This document shows positions 50,801 through 61,549 of a DNA stretch of 64,000 nucleotides, in pieces. The notes under the pieces were generated by a model that saw nothing but the letters and a program-made list of their open reading frames with translations, was not told where the DNA came from and ran no database searches. The position numbers were made by a program, and so were the translations under genes. The DNA comes from Litoditis marina. Taxonomy: Eukaryota > Nematoda > Chromadorea > Rhabditida > Rhabditidae. The stretch's first letter is position 1; each line of letters starts with the position of its first letter. The stretch lies in assembly GCA_964036275.1 (NCBI GenBank), contig OZ038433.1, positions 28,503,485 through 28,567,484 on the forward strand, given 5' to 3'.

Positions 50801-50884
50801 TAAAACTACCATACCTCCGCCACCGCCTCCTGGTCGCCATGCTCCTCCGGGTTTACCGCCACCACCACCTCCGAACTGTGACAT
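38873..50884 (-). CDS. lst-3: LST-3, CCAR1/CARP-1 family coactivator
   Basis: Nuclear scaffold linking transcription activators, Mediator and splicing; in C. elegans a LIN-12/Notch lateral signal target. Twenty-six exons: 50884-50815, 50199-50033, 49372-49266, 48978-48863, 48539-48410, 47551-47402, 46942-46766, 46324-46195, 45809-45705, 45357-45231, 45004-44854, 44610-44379, 44028-43852, 43615-43514, 43127-43029, 42805-42647, 42348-42235, 41955-41806, 41480-41350, 41254-41138, 41012-40918, 40771-40707, 40569-40437, 40179-40073, 39893-39771, 39082-38873. They total 3,444 nt, 1,147 residues (human CCAR1 has 1,150). Domains: Gly- and Met-rich N-terminus (MSQFGG), S1-like 90-154 (FVGVVTKMHDSYGFV), Arg/Ser/Pro-rich 198-290, inactive Nudix-like core about 300-500 (AIGGSWSPSLDGADP), SAP about 612-646, a second conserved block 734-800, degenerate EF-hand 848-880, coiled coil 958-1037, acidic tail. 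Exon 12 has two in-frame donors (44379 or 44364). Confidence 0.96.
43347..43506. mobile_element. MITE family E, copy 2, in an lst-3 intron
   Basis: ACACCAGCAAGGTTGTCCGA at the left, AACCCTACTGGTGTATG at the right (inverted ends), and GAAAAACGGACTACTTTTTT inside. It lies between exons 14 and 15. Its right end is 7 bp from the donor of exon 14. Confidence 0.75.
47805..47980. mobile_element. MITE family E, copy 3, in an lst-3 intron
   Basis: ATACCAGTGAAGTTCC at the left, CGGACCTTACTAGCGTATG at the right, and GAAGAACGGCCAACTTTTTC inside. It lies between exons 5 and 6. Confidence 0.7.
48089..48344. mobile_element. 256-bp TIR element in an lst-3 intron
   Basis: Terminal inverted repeats of about 27 bp: ATTACACAAGCAAACGGATT plus GATATCA at the left, TGATATCAATCCGG plus TTGCGTGTGTAAT at the right. 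The interior has GAAAAGCAAACAATC-type internal repeats and no open frame. It lies between exons 5 and 6, next to MITE E copy 3. Confidence 0.75.
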
Positions 50885-50895
50885 CTGGTATCGGG
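50885..50895 (-). promoter_or_regulatory. Likely spliced-leader acceptor of lst-3
   Basis: Minus strand CCCGATACCAG ends exactly at the ATG. This fits spliced-leader trans-splicing, or an unseen 5' exon. Confidence 0.45.
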
Positions 50896-51907
50896 TTGAA
50901 GAAGGGGTAGATCAACGTCTACAATCCAGTGATCTGAACATCCGAATATTACAGAGCAACAGAGTGTAGAAGACAAATACATCGAAGGGCAATAACAAGA
51001 ATAAATAATGGGCATAAAACTGAAAACTTTTCTCGACGATTTTTGCATCAAATCTATTGGGTAAAAATGCCGCCAGACTAATAACTGAAGTTGTAATGAA
51101 TAACGGGAGCTGTGAACATGTAACTCGTCGCGTCGTTGTTCAAGCTAGCTAACATGTTTACGTTCACTTGAACTGGTAAACCCATCACTGATTGGTTAAC
51201 AAGAAAACAGGAGAAAACGAGATACTCATGAACGGATTAAAGCAAGAAGCAGACTCAAATTATGCTTAATCTTAAATAAACTAACCCTCGATGAATATTA
51301 TATTTATTAACCATACCATTCAAAAAGCAAAACGACAAAGAAGCGTTCAACCGGTTCATATATAGCAAAGGTCGCGTTTTTCAAAAGCATTAAATGACTA
51401 CATCGATGATGCTGATTAGTAGTATTATTTTTGTATTACAAATAAAATAAATAAAAAGATAAGGGGTACCCTTTATTTTTATTTCCGCGGTGGAAAGCCG
51501 CGACGCGCGACCGCAACGCGTAGGTTATCTGTTCGAGACTTCTGGGGCTGTGCCAAGGGCCGCCGGCTGGCGATAATTTGAGCACGGGTCAACACAACAC
51601 GAGATGACCGCTTTCAAACCGTTCAGAGAGAGAAATACAACTAAAGTTCGAGATGTGAGTGCAGAAAATTTGAAAGCTCTACAGTATGAAAGTGATGTGA
51701 CACTTTTAGTTACCGTTTTGATGGTAGATAATTTTTTTCATTCCTACTGAGACTACTACAGTAAGAATACAAAACTATCTTGCCGGTTTGATTAGACAAC
51801 AGTGATCGGAAATTTTAAGGATTTTTGCATTAGTAAATTTTGCGCTATAAAACATTTTTTGGGAAGTTCGATTGTGTAATATTGGGTCCTCAGCCTATAG
51901 GTTACTT
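50896..51907. other. Intergenic, region upstream of lst-3
   Basis: No gene is supported. A GC-rich patch at 51485-51600 includes GCGACGCGCGACCGCAACGC and a weak B-box-like CTGTTCGAGACTT, possibly a very old SINE. Confidence 0.45.
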
Positions 51908-52050
51908 CAGTGGCCGTATTCACCAATCCTCGGGAAGCTAAAATACCTTCCCGCGGAAAGTTGGAGCACAAAATAGTGTGCTGGTGAGGAGGGTCCAGAG
52001 GCGCGGGAAGCATTTTTACCTTCCCGGGATCTTAGTGAATACGGCCACTG
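51908..52050. mobile_element. 143-bp palindromic MITE with perfect 16-bp ends
   Basis: CAGTGGCCGTATTCAC at the left and its exact complement at the right. Inside, CTCGGGAAGCTAAAATACCT pairs with ATTTTTACCTTCCCGGGA loosely. It sits about 170 bp before the TATA box of the first secreted-protein gene. Confidence 0.8.
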
Positions 52051-52094
52051 TACATGAACACCCAGGTCACTTTATCATTTTACACATAAACAAG

Positions 52095-52257
52095 GCTTGT
52101 AAAATCGAACAATAGTTGTTATTAGCAAACATGTCGTAACGGAGTCGAAATTTGTGCACAACAGGTTCAAGAGACCCGTTAGGTGTTGTTATGAGAGTAA
52201 AATGGTCAGCGTTGAATGATATAAAAGAGGGAAAAGTTTTACCTATACACAACCAAC
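52095..52257 (+). promoter_or_regulatory. Promoter and 5' leader of secreted-protein gene 1
   Basis: About 130 bp are conserved with 56230-56394 upstream of gene 2, including GTTGTTATTAGCAAACATGT and CCCGTTAGGTGTTGTTATGA. TATAAAAG lies at 52220-52227, 38 bp before the ATG, the same spacing as in the second gene. Conservation with the paralogue points to functional promoter sequence. Confidence 0.7.
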
Positions 52258-53898
52258 ATGCGTTTCATAATATTCACAAGTGTTCTGACCCTAGCATACT
52301 GGTGAGTACATTTTTTTTCGATTTCGTTTTCATCTGCGTAACATCCCAATGAATTGGGTCTTCCAAATCAAACGATATTTTCGAATCAATGACAATGTTG
52401 TATTCTTTAATTCCGAAGGGTTTTCGTTCTGTGTTTCAGAAAAACAGACAACTATATTATTTGAGAATACGTTCAAAATTATGCAAAATTATCAGGTACT
52501 ACCGTGAAGGCGATCAAAAAAACTTATTTTCGGAGCAATGAAGGTGTAAGCTTTTCTGCAAAAAAAGCGTGATAATCGTAATGTGGAGTCAATTACTTTT
52601 CTTCATTCAGTGGTGGTGATTATGCCACTGGAGCCGGAGGCAGTGGAGGTTACGACGGTAACGGCGATGGTGGTTCTTGCGGCGGTGGCAGTGGAGGCTG
52701 TGGTGGCTCCGCCAGCAGCGGTACTGGAGGTGAGTTGAAGCTAGCTGGCCAATTGCGGAAACTTAACGCAACTGTTTCTGGGAACGCGTAATTTGTATGG
52801 ATTTTCAACGTGGGTTACAGTTTTTGTGTGAAATGAAAACTAAAAATGGCATTTCACTCCAGGATACGCTGGAGCTGCGCAATCGCCTCAGATGGCTCCA
52901 CAAGAAGCGGCACCAATGGCCTCACCCGTGGTATGATACATTGTTCCAAGAGTCATCAGTTATAACTAGAGGGCATTTATAGTTCTGGCCATTTCCAAGG
53001 GGACTTTTGCAGCGTGCCATTGTAATTTTCAGCTACTCTTCACCATTTGAATGTTTACAAAAAAAGTATAAAACTGTTGTAGTTTGCACGTTCGCGCCTC
53101 CGTTCTGGAAGTGTGAGTACGAACACAATCGTAAATAGAAAAGGTCCTGTGTTTTTGAGAAAAAAAAACACTTTTGGTTCGAAACTATTATTGGTCAATG
53201 GGGTAACTCATTCAATCATTTAACCACTATCGATCTTAGACAACAAATTCATATAGCGATTGTTTTCGAACTGTCAAAACAAGTAGTTTCAGATGCCCTC
53301 CCCGAGCCTCCCAGCCCCATCTTACCAACCGGAGGCTGCCCCAGCTCCTGCTCCCCAAGCTGCACCAGCTCCCACGTCCTATCCATCTCCTGCTCCCCAA
53401 TCTGCCCCAGCCCCCACTTCATATTCTGCTCCTCAGCTTCAACCTGCCCCAGCTCCTCAGCCCCAGGCCCCACCAGCCCCATCGTACCAACCAGAATCTG
53501 CCCCAGCTCCTCAGGCCCCACCAGCTCCAACTTCATACCAAGTTCCGGCTCCCCAAGCCGCAGCTCCACCTCAAACTGGTATGTGTTAACTGTTTCAAGT
53601 TAACGCTATCCAAACAATATATGTGTGAAAGTCTTGATGGTTAATTTACCGGTGTCTTTCTAGTCGCTTTGTTATGATTTTTAACGAGAATACAGAATCA
53701 CAAACCCAACTTTCGTTTACTAACATAACGTAATCCGACTGTGGTCGATCATACCAACCTACTGTGAGAGTCTGGGAGCTATTGGAAGAGATGTTAACTT
53801 GTTCAAATTCACATTTATTAATTACACTTTTTTTTAGTGCGAATCTGATTTCAGGCGGTTATGCATCGAGCCCGTTCAGAAAGAGTCGACTTATGTGA
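52258..53898 (+). CDS. Secreted Gly-rich/Pro-Ala-rich protein 1, intact
   Basis: Five exons: 52258-52301, 52611-52729, 52863-52930, 53293-53578, 53855-53898; 561 nt, 186 residues. Phase is consistent throughout. An N-terminal signal peptide (MRFIIFTSVLTLAYC) is followed by a Gly/Ser/Cys segment with GGSCGGGSGGCGG (residues about 16-54) and then AQSPQM. A long low-complexity region of APAP, QAAPAPTSY and SYQP repeats (about 78-173) precedes a short C-terminus GGYASSPFRKSRLM. This layout is common in nematode cuticle-associated or matrix proteins. I cannot name an orthologue and infer extracellular location only. A paralogue lies 2.5 kb downstream, with the same exon layout and promoter. Confidence 0.88.
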
Positions 53899-53963
53899 TT
53901 TCATCTGAGAAATGAAAGAAAACTGTTCGATTTACATTGATATGAGTTGTTATAATGGTAATT

Positions 53964-53969
53964 AATAAA
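53964..53969 (+). terminator. Poly(A) signal of secreted-protein gene 1
   Basis: AATAAA 66 bp after the stop codon. The same motif occurs at the matching place in the paralogue (63249-63254), within a conserved 3' flank. Confidence 0.7.
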
Positions 53970-54413
53970 CTATAACTCCTATCGATTGCCATCATCCATA
54001 TATGTTCCGAAAACGTGATGATTAGGTGATCAAACCATAGTGAGAATGTTGCACTATTTACAGCAGAAATTCATGTAGAAACAACAAGATTGCAGCTCTT
54101 CTACAAACCAACTTCGACCAAAACAGCAAAATCCTGATTTACGGTGTTTTTGGTAACCCAACCTGTTTTTGGTAACTCTTATTGTGAGTTCTTATTGTGA
54201 TTATGTGAGTAGGCATCCTGGAAATACACCAAAACAAAAACTTGGTTATCGTTAAAACCGACGGTAAAGGTATATGAAAACATATTTCGCGTTTCTTTGA
54301 AAGGTCTCCGCTGTTCGGTTACCAACGGGTTTCCAATTCAGATAATCTGTGAAGGTTTGCGTTTACGAACATTTGTAAGGTTACTAACAACTGGTCAGAT
54401 ATGGGATTCAACA

Positions 54414-54534
54414 TGAAGAAGGACGATTATGTGGTCCAATCCGAACGCTGCAGTCCTTCAAACTGCAATACATTTTTCAATTGCAGTTTAAAAGAACCGT
54501 TGACACGGGGTTGGTCCACACAATCGTCCTAATT
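54414..54534. mobile_element. Palindromic MITE family B (copy 3)
   Basis: TGAAGAAGGACGATTATGTG at the left and the complement CAATCGTCCTAATTTAA at the right, with ATTGCAGTTTAAA in the centre. Slightly more diverged than copies 1 and 2. Confidence 0.8.
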
Positions 54535-54971
54535 TAACTGGGGATTCATAATTTGCGCTAGATACTATGAGTAAAACGTGAGACGGCCGCGACAATGTCG
54601 TTGCCGTCTCAGTTTTAGCTGTTGTTTATCAGCCTGCATCTCCTCAAAGCATATGCTATTTTCATGAGTAAAACTTGTCACGGCAGCGACAATGTCGTTG
54701 CCGTCTCAATTTTGACTCAGTCGGCGGGGGCCGAGTCAGTGATTTCTCAGAGTAATCTGCTGAAGGGGGGGGGGGCTACAACTAGCTTTTTTCTGTGGAG
54801 ACACCTATCGTTCGGTAGTAACTCCCCAAGAAGAATTGGAATGTGAAATTATCTCAATATAGATGCTGGCGTGGGCATCTGCCTTTAAAACACACATGCA
54901 ACCACATATAAATGTTGGAGTCATCGTGGGTTGATGACAGTGTAGAGCTTAGTGAATACCTAACTAAATAA

Positions 54972-55205
54972 TTAGTACAACTTCAATGGCTCATGAGTAT
55001 CGAATATCTTGAATTCAAGAAAAGTATAAACATATAAGATAGAAAACAGATCCAGAATATCTGCAGAACTCGTAACTGTCAAAGGTGGGCTAGACGCGGG
55101 TGGCGACAGTTGGCGAGACTTCTCATTGCACCGAACAGCCTCAGGTCGGATACAGAAACGTTTCGGCTTCTTGATCAAACCCTGCTTCTCCTCAAACATA
55201 TGCAC
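54972..55205 (-). mobile_element. LINE 3' region fragment, antisense
   Basis: The minus-strand sequence GAGAAGTCTCGCCAACTGTC, then CTTTGACAGTTACGAGTTCT, matches 61067-61135 of the intact LINE (GAGAAGCCTTGCCAACTCTC, then CTTTGACAGTTACGGGTTCT). Similarity fades further along. The open frame here is therefore better read as retroelement sequence than as a host exon. Confidence 0.5.
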
Positions 55206-56229
55206 CAGTGTTGCTGACTAGTAATGCAAAGTGAGAGACGCAGGATATACGGTTTGTCAACAGTCACGTTCAACATGATAAACAGATCGGAACTCAGAAA
55301 CGTGCAATGACAAAGTGCACGATGCCGCATCACGATGCTAACTTTACGTGATTATTCCACTTACTTCTAGTATATGATGAAAGTGCCATGATGTTTTAGT
55401 ACACGTACTCTGGCAGCGTAGTAAACCATCCAACTGGTCCTAGCCTGGCTGCAAATGGTTCTGACAACCAACATATATAGGCTACGAGGGCACAGATGCA
55501 GCTTGTCAAGTCGTGAGATAGAACAAAAGAACGACAAGGGAAATTTGCGTACAGATTAAGAAAATCTAGTCTCCACCATTACAATGATACAGATAAGTAA
55601 ACTATCAAACTACATCTACGTCTAATAAAAGTACAAAACACCAAGGCACACTACAATGATTTCGACTGTAGTTGAGGACAGTACACAAGTGCGTTGATTA
55701 TATCAATCTGATTTGATGTAAATCAATCAGATCATACAATAAGTATACTATTACAACGTAGCTTGAAAAGTAAGTTTCACTTTCCGATTTATGTTTCAAC
55801 AATTGTCTAATTGTTTCCCAAGATTGCGCGCAATGTATAGTACCGGTCCAAATAGGCTGTTTATTTTTGAAGTGAAAATGAAATGGCGACGATTAGAACG
55901 TACTGGTTACGTACGGTAGTTGAGATGGTGAATAGATTCACCAAAGAAACCAACTCACAGAGGTTTAGGTAAGGGATGACAAGGACAGTAGCGAAATATA
56001 GGTAGGTCAAACAATTAAAACCTTTTTCAAGGACTGAAATGATGGTGAGACAGGTGTTTAACGAATTGTCACCGAAAAGACAAAAATTTGACACGCGGCA
56101 AACTTTCAGGCCAGGTTCTTCTTTCACCATGATGCAGGCAATTTAGTTGAATGTTTTGTGTCTATTTAGTATTCCATCTTCCTTACATTCCTCTACACGA
56201 AACGTTCAATTCATTTCACACATAGACGA

Positions 56230-56394
56230 TACTTTGTGAAAACTGACAGTAGTTGTTATCAGCAAACATGTCAGAACAGAGTCGAAATTTGTACACAACT
56301 GGTTCAAGAAACCCGTTAGGTGTTGTTATGAGAGTAAAATAGTCAGAGTTGAACGATATAAAAGAGCTAAAAGTTTCACTCATACACAACCAAC
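56230..56394 (+). promoter_or_regulatory. Promoter and 5' leader of secreted-protein gene 2
   Basis: Paralogous to 52095-52257, differing by scattered substitutions. TATAAAAG at 56357-56364 is again 38 bp before the ATG. Confidence 0.7.
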
Positions 56395-57903
56395 ATGCGT
56401 TTCATAATATTCACAAGTGTCCTGACCCTCGCATACTGGTGAGTACATTTTGTAGTTGGCTCCTTTTTTTGTAGTTGAGTCTTCCAAATCAACTCGACGT
56501 TGTATTCTGAATTCCGAAAAAAAAAGGAATCTAAATGACTTAAACCAACACTCAATGCACCATCCTCAGGAACGGAAGGAAAATCAATCGAAAAAAAAAC
56601 TAATTTTCGTGGCAAGGAAGGTGCACGCTTTTCTGGCAAAATAGCGTGAGACTCGTGAAGTTAAGGTAGAATCAATTACTGCTCTATTTTTTCAGCGGCG
56701 GTGACTATGCCACTGAAGTCGGAAGCAGTGGAGGTTACGGCGGTAACCTCGGTGGTGGCTCTTGCGGCGGTGGCGGTGGAGGTTGCGGCGGAGACGTCGG
56801 AGCTGATGCTGCCAGCAGTGGCGGTGAGTAACACAGTATACCTGAGTTATACATGGCGTTTTGAGCGAACAGCGTTATTTGTGTTCTTGTGACGCTATTA
56901 GAGGTTCTCAGTTGTAGTTTGATCTGCGAACAAGTGTGTTGTTTCGGAAATTAGGCTGAAATGCACTGGGTCATTTCAATGCAACACATCAAACTGTTGC
57001 TGTTGATGGGTGGATTCCAAATGGTTTGGCAACCAGATCATTCGCTTGGTTTTATGATTCTACCTCTGACCACATTTTACCCTGACTGCTCTAAGTGGTG
57101 CAGGTCCTTAGCGGAACAGGGACAAACCTCCATGCTCTTCTGCATTCGTAGTTGACCAATCGCAGTAGACAAACGTGCACTCGTTGGTAACAGTTTTGTT
57201 TGCGAAATAGAGACTGAAATTGGAGTCATCTTCCAGGATACGCTGGAGCTGCTCAATCGCCTCAGATGGCTCCACAAGCCCCAGTCTCCTCACCTGTGGT
57301 AAATGCATTGTTCCAAGAGTCATCAGTTATTACCGGAAAGTACACAGAGGTATCACAAATCTGAAATGGGCTTCGGCAGCGTGCCATTGAAATGTACCAC
57401 TGTTTTTCACTACATATGAGTTTTCAAAAAAAATGTATATCAAATCGTTGTAGTTTGCTCGTTTGCACCTCTTTTTTCCAATTTGGAGCTGTAAGTATGA
57501 ACACAGCCGCAGATAGAAAAGATTCAGGAGTGATTTTGAGAAAAAAAAACACTTTCCGACTTGAAACTATTTGTATTATCTATTTTGCCACAATTCTTGA
57601 GTAAAAAAGACTTTCTGAAACTATTTTTGTTGTTTATTTTGCCACAATTCTTGAGTAAAACACTTTCTGAAACTATTTTTGTTATCTATTTTGCCACAAT
57701 TGATCTTGGACAACGAATGTATATAGCAATAGTCTTCAAGCTGTCAAAACGAGCAGTTTCAGATGCCCTCTCCTAGTTTCCCAGCCCCATCTTACCAACC
57801 GGAGGCTACCCCAGCTCCTGCTCCCCAAGCTGCACCAGCTCCCACTTCATATTCTGCTCCTGCTCCCCAAGCTGCACCAGCTCCCACTTCATACCCATCT
57901 TCA

Positions 57904-60900
57904 ACTCTTCGAGTAGTAGACAAGTAAACAAGTAAACAGAGAAGTAAACAGCCTAATTTGCGATTTACTGTCCGTCCCTCATACTGTAGTTCTTTGTGGT
58001 GATTTTAACTATAACATTGATTGGGCAGGTCAATCATGTTCTGGAAATGCAGAGAACGAATTTCTCAATTCAATAACTAGTATGAATCTTATGCAGCATG
58101 TTAAAACTCCTACACGGGGTGAAAATATTTTAGATTTGGTCATTTCAGAAGCTAGCTCAGTTAGTAACGTTAAGGTAACATCGGGACTATCAAATTGTGA
58201 TCACAGTATTGTTAAATTCCACATTGAAATGTCCACTTTACTAGAAACAATTGTGCCAAAGCCTGATTTCAGAAAAGCGAACTATGATGTTATTAGGCAA
58301 AAACTTATTGCAGTGGACTGGTTCAATGTATTTTCCACTCATCCCACAGTTGATGATATGTATTCGATTTTTTGTAAAATTCTTTACTCAATTTTCGAAA
58401 CTACTGTGCCATTAAAACAAACCAGGTCTCCATTTGAAAAGTACCCGTTCTACATCCAAAACCTTCTACGTGAACGAGAACAACTTTATGCGAGAGTAAG
58501 TATTGGAGATAACTGTAACAAATTCAAGAAACTTAGTATGAAGATTTCAAAGCTCATTGAGAAATTTTTGCGGAATAGAGAGAAGAAATTATTTGGTAAC
58601 ATGCTAAACAAAAATTTGCATGCGTACATCAAATCACGTACATCATCGAGAACGCTTTGCAAGTCACTATCTGACTTGGGTGGAAACTACTTATATGGCA
58701 ACTTACGTAAAGCAGAGGGTGTAGCCAAATATTTCGAAACAGTCTATGAAAAAGATAATGGGCATGCTCCTCCAGTAGTTGAAAAGCTGCAAAGTTGTAT
58801 TTCAACACCTACTTTCTATCCTTACGAAGTTGAGAAGTGTTTGAAGAAATTGAATAACTCATCTTCTACAAGTCTGGACAACATACCACAATTTTTTCTG
58901 CAAAAATGCGCTAGAGAGCTCTCTGAGCCATTGTCAATCATTTATAATGTGTCAATAATGGACGGTACTGTTCCTACTATGTGGAAATACTCAATTGTTA
59001 CGCCTGTACCCAAAATTGCATCTCCAACTTTAGTGTCTCACTATCGACCCATTTCTATCAATTGTGGTACTTCAAAAGCAATGGAAAAACTACTGTGCGT
59101 GAGAATCAGAAAGTGGATAAACCGGTTCAAGTTGATTCCCCCATCTCAGTATGGTTTTGTGGCTGAGAAAAATTGTGAGATACAACTTTTGGAATTCATG
59201 TTTGAACGAAACAAAGTTCAAGCAAATAAGGGATGGTGTGACACAATTTACACTGACTTGGCTAAGGCTTTTGATAAAGTTTCACACGAAAAATTGCTCT
59301 TCAAAATGGAGTGCTTAGGATTCAGAGGTGTTTGGTTGAACTGGATGCGTTCTTTTTTGGTTGAAAGACAGTTTGCTGTTACGTTCGGATCGGAATTGTC
59401 ATCATTCTATACTGCCAATAGTGGTGTTCCACAGGGATCTGTACTGGGTCCGATTCTTTTCATAATATACCTTTCTGACCTACCCAAAAGCTTGCACCTG
59501 CCAAACCATGTGTCGCTATATACATTTGCTGATGACATAAAATTGTCATGTACTTACACATCTGAGAACGATAGCAGAAATGATCTCATTGTAGCCCTCA
59601 AAAGTCTCGAGAAGTTTTGCTTAGACTGGCAACTCACGATTTCTCATTCTAAGTGTTTCATGATGAGTACCTGTCCGAATCCAATTTCCTATACATTTGA
59701 GAATGGAGATGTAATTGAAACCACAGAGAAAGCTCGTGATCTTGGAGTCTATTTGGTGACCAATGCTCGTAATTTGTTTGATCTATCTATAGTTATCAGG
59801 AGGGCACTAGGTAAAATGTTCACAATATTCAGAATATTGCACCAAAATGATGCAATTTTGTTTGTTAGGTGTTTCAAATGCTACGTTTTGCCATATCTTG
59901 ATTACTGCTCATCTGTCTGGTCTCCTCATAAACTAGGTGATATACGTAATATAGAAAAGGTTCAGCGTATTTTTTCAAGAATTGTGTACGGTAGGTGCAG
60001 ATTGGCAGACGGTAGGGTAAGTTACAGAGATAGGATCAAGTTTTTTGGTCTTGAAACCCTGTTTGAACGACGTATTAAGCAAGATTTGGTATTGCTTCAC
60101 AGAATTTTGAAAAAAGAGGTACAGATGGAGGTGAGTAAATATTTTTCGTTCCGTCCTTGTGGTGAGCGTGGCAACACGTATAATCGCAATGGTTTTTCAT
60201 TTGATATCCCTAGGTACAGTACTATGACCAATGAAAATGCTTTTTTTATTCGGGTTGCTAAGTGGTACCCAAAACTACCACCACACTTAACCTGTCTTAG
60301 TACGTCCGATGCCTTCCGCAAACTTATCAGAAAAGAGAATATTCTTGATTTACTTCTACTAGCCTCACCCTTTGAATAATTTGGCGAGAATGATCAATTA
60401 CAGTTCATGGAATTTCTCTGGCCCCCTCTGGCAACAACATCAGTTGTTGATCACTTGCGTTGGTTTACTGCCATTCTACTGTCGTACGCTCCCCCATGAA
60501 CAGTCCATGATGCTCCATTCTCACCAGGGATCAAAGATATGATATTGTGATTATGATGTATTGTATTAGTAGTCGTGGCACTCCAAACTATCGAACTATT
60601 GCCGCAACCGTTTGTAGACTACAGCGCTAAACTACACAAAATTACTTTCTTCATCTCCTATCAGTATCATATCCAGGTTGTACTTATATTGAACGGTCGA
60701 TTGTCCTATCAGCCTTTTTATCTTCATAGTACTAGCAACAGATTTTGGTGATGGTTTGGTTGGGAATACTAGACGTAGTTTCACATAAATTGAGTGATTC
60801 ATGTAACTCACAGAAGTAAAAACGAGTGTTTAGCTTGCCATAATGCTTGTATTCGTGATCGTATCAGTTCACTATGTCCCTGTACTCTCTCTCCTTCATC

Positions 60901-61549
60901 ATATTTGGAAAATCCTGACTTTCTGATCATCGACCATCGTGCGCTCGTAACTTATTGGGGGAGGTTGGTGGTTGCACCTTCTGCAGCCAGGCTATACCCG
61001 GTCGGTTAGTTGCGTTCGTCACTTCAATGCCACCCGTCCACCTCCAGCCTGCTCCAGCTGCCCGGTCCAAAGAGAAGCCTTGCCAACTCTCGTCTCCCAC
61101 GCCTAGCCTTCCCTTTGACAGTTACGGGTTCTTGCACATATCCTCGACAATTTGTTTCCTGCAGTCGCTTATTAATTATTGGAATTGCACATTTTTTATT
61201 CGTGACTCATAAGTGTTTAGAACTGTCTGTTGATAAAATTATCATGATAATTCCAATTTGAATCCCGGTTTTGATATAGTCCCAACGAAACCTAACGTCA
61301 CAAAATCATCTCTACAATAATATAAATAGATAATCCCGAAAGTGTTTCATAATAATTACGTCACTACAAAAACAGGTACAATCACCGTTCAATCGTACTA
61401 CACTGCAAATTGCGTCCATCTATAACTACAAGCGCGTAACAGGGATACCATTCTTCCATCTATTTTTTCCTTCTTTTATCCAACAATTGGAGTGCCACAT
61501 TTCAAAATGTGGAAAGTCACATGTTGAATAAATCTATTCTATATTCTAT
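57904..61549 (+). mobile_element. 5'-truncated non-LTR retrotransposon (LINE)
   Basis: Inserted in the sense orientation into exon 4 of secreted-protein gene 2. The 6-bp target duplication TCTTCA is at 57898-57903 and 61550-61555. The 5' end is cut within the endonuclease domain. The 3' part (60380-61549) is untranslated and ends AATAAATCTATTCTATATTC, a short TCTAT-type tail rather than poly(A). CR1/Jockey-like by its RT and C-terminal motifs. Clade assignment needs a tree. Confidence 0.85.
57920..60379 (+). CDS. LINE ORF2: endonuclease remnant plus intact reverse transcriptase
   Basis: The frame is open from 57920 to the TAA at 60377-60379, 819 codons, with its first in-frame ATG at 58082 (765 residues). 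Upstream of that ATG, TVVLCGDFNYNIDW is the C-terminal part of an APE-type endonuclease; the catalytic N-terminal half is missing. Counting from the ATG, RT motif A is DLAKAFDKV (Asp392), motif B is SGVPQGSVLGP (447-457), and motif C is TFADD (481-485) with the catalytic Asp pair 484-485. A thumb region and a C-terminal domain follow (YLDYCSSVWSPH, then RDRIKFFGLETLFERR). There are no frameshifts or stops. No promoter of its own is expected after 5' truncation. Confidence 0.9.
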   Translation, partial: TSKQVNREVNSLICDLLSVPHTVVLCGDFNYNIDWAGQSCSGNAENEFLNSITSMNLMQHVKTPTRGENILDLVISEASSVSNVKVTSGLSNCDHSIVKFHIEMSTLLETIVPKPDFRKANYDVIRQKLIAVDWFNVFSTHPTVDDMYSIFCKILYSIFETTVPLKQTRSPFEKYPFYIQNLLREREQLYARVSIGDNCNKFKKLSMKISKLIEKFLRNREKKLFGNMLNKNLHAYIKSRTSSRTLCKSLSDLGGNYLYGNLRKAEGVAKYFETVYEKDNGHAPPVVEKLQSCISTPTFYPYEVEKCLKKLNNSSSTSLDNIPQFFLQKCARELSEPLSIIYNVSIMDGTVPTMWKYSIVTPVPKIASPTLVSHYRPISINCGTSKAMEKLLCVRIRKWINRFKLIPPSQYGFVAEKNCEIQLLEFMFERNKVQANKGWCDTIYTDLAKAFDKVSHEKLLFKMECLGFRGVWLNWMRSFLVERQFAVTFGSELSSFYTANSGVPQGSVLGPILFIIYLSDLPKSLHLPNHVSLYTFADDIKLSCTYTSENDSRNDLIVALKSLEKFCLDWQLTISHSKCFMMSTCPNPISYTFENGDVIETTEKARDLGVYLVTNARNLFDLSIVIRRALGKMFTIFRILHQNDAILFVRCFKCYVLPYLDYCSSVWSPHKLGDIRNIEKVQRIFSRIVYGRCRLADGRVSYRDRIKFFGLETLFERRIKQDLVLLHRILKKEVQMEVSKYFSFRPCGERGNTYNRNGFSFDIPRYSTMTNENAFFIRVAKWYPKLPPHLTCLSTSDAFRKLIRKENILDLLLLASPFE

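Larger units (their letters stand above)
53970..56229. other. Intergenic between the two secreted-protein genes
   Basis: Holds a family B MITE (54414-54534) and an imperfect duplicate of about 45 bp with CGACAATGTCGTTGCCGTCT (54571-54618 and 54665-54715). It also has a G11 run (54765-54775), a LINE-like fragment (54972-55205) and a dispersed repeat at 55299-55375 shared with 7190-7265. No gene is supported. Confidence 0.55.
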
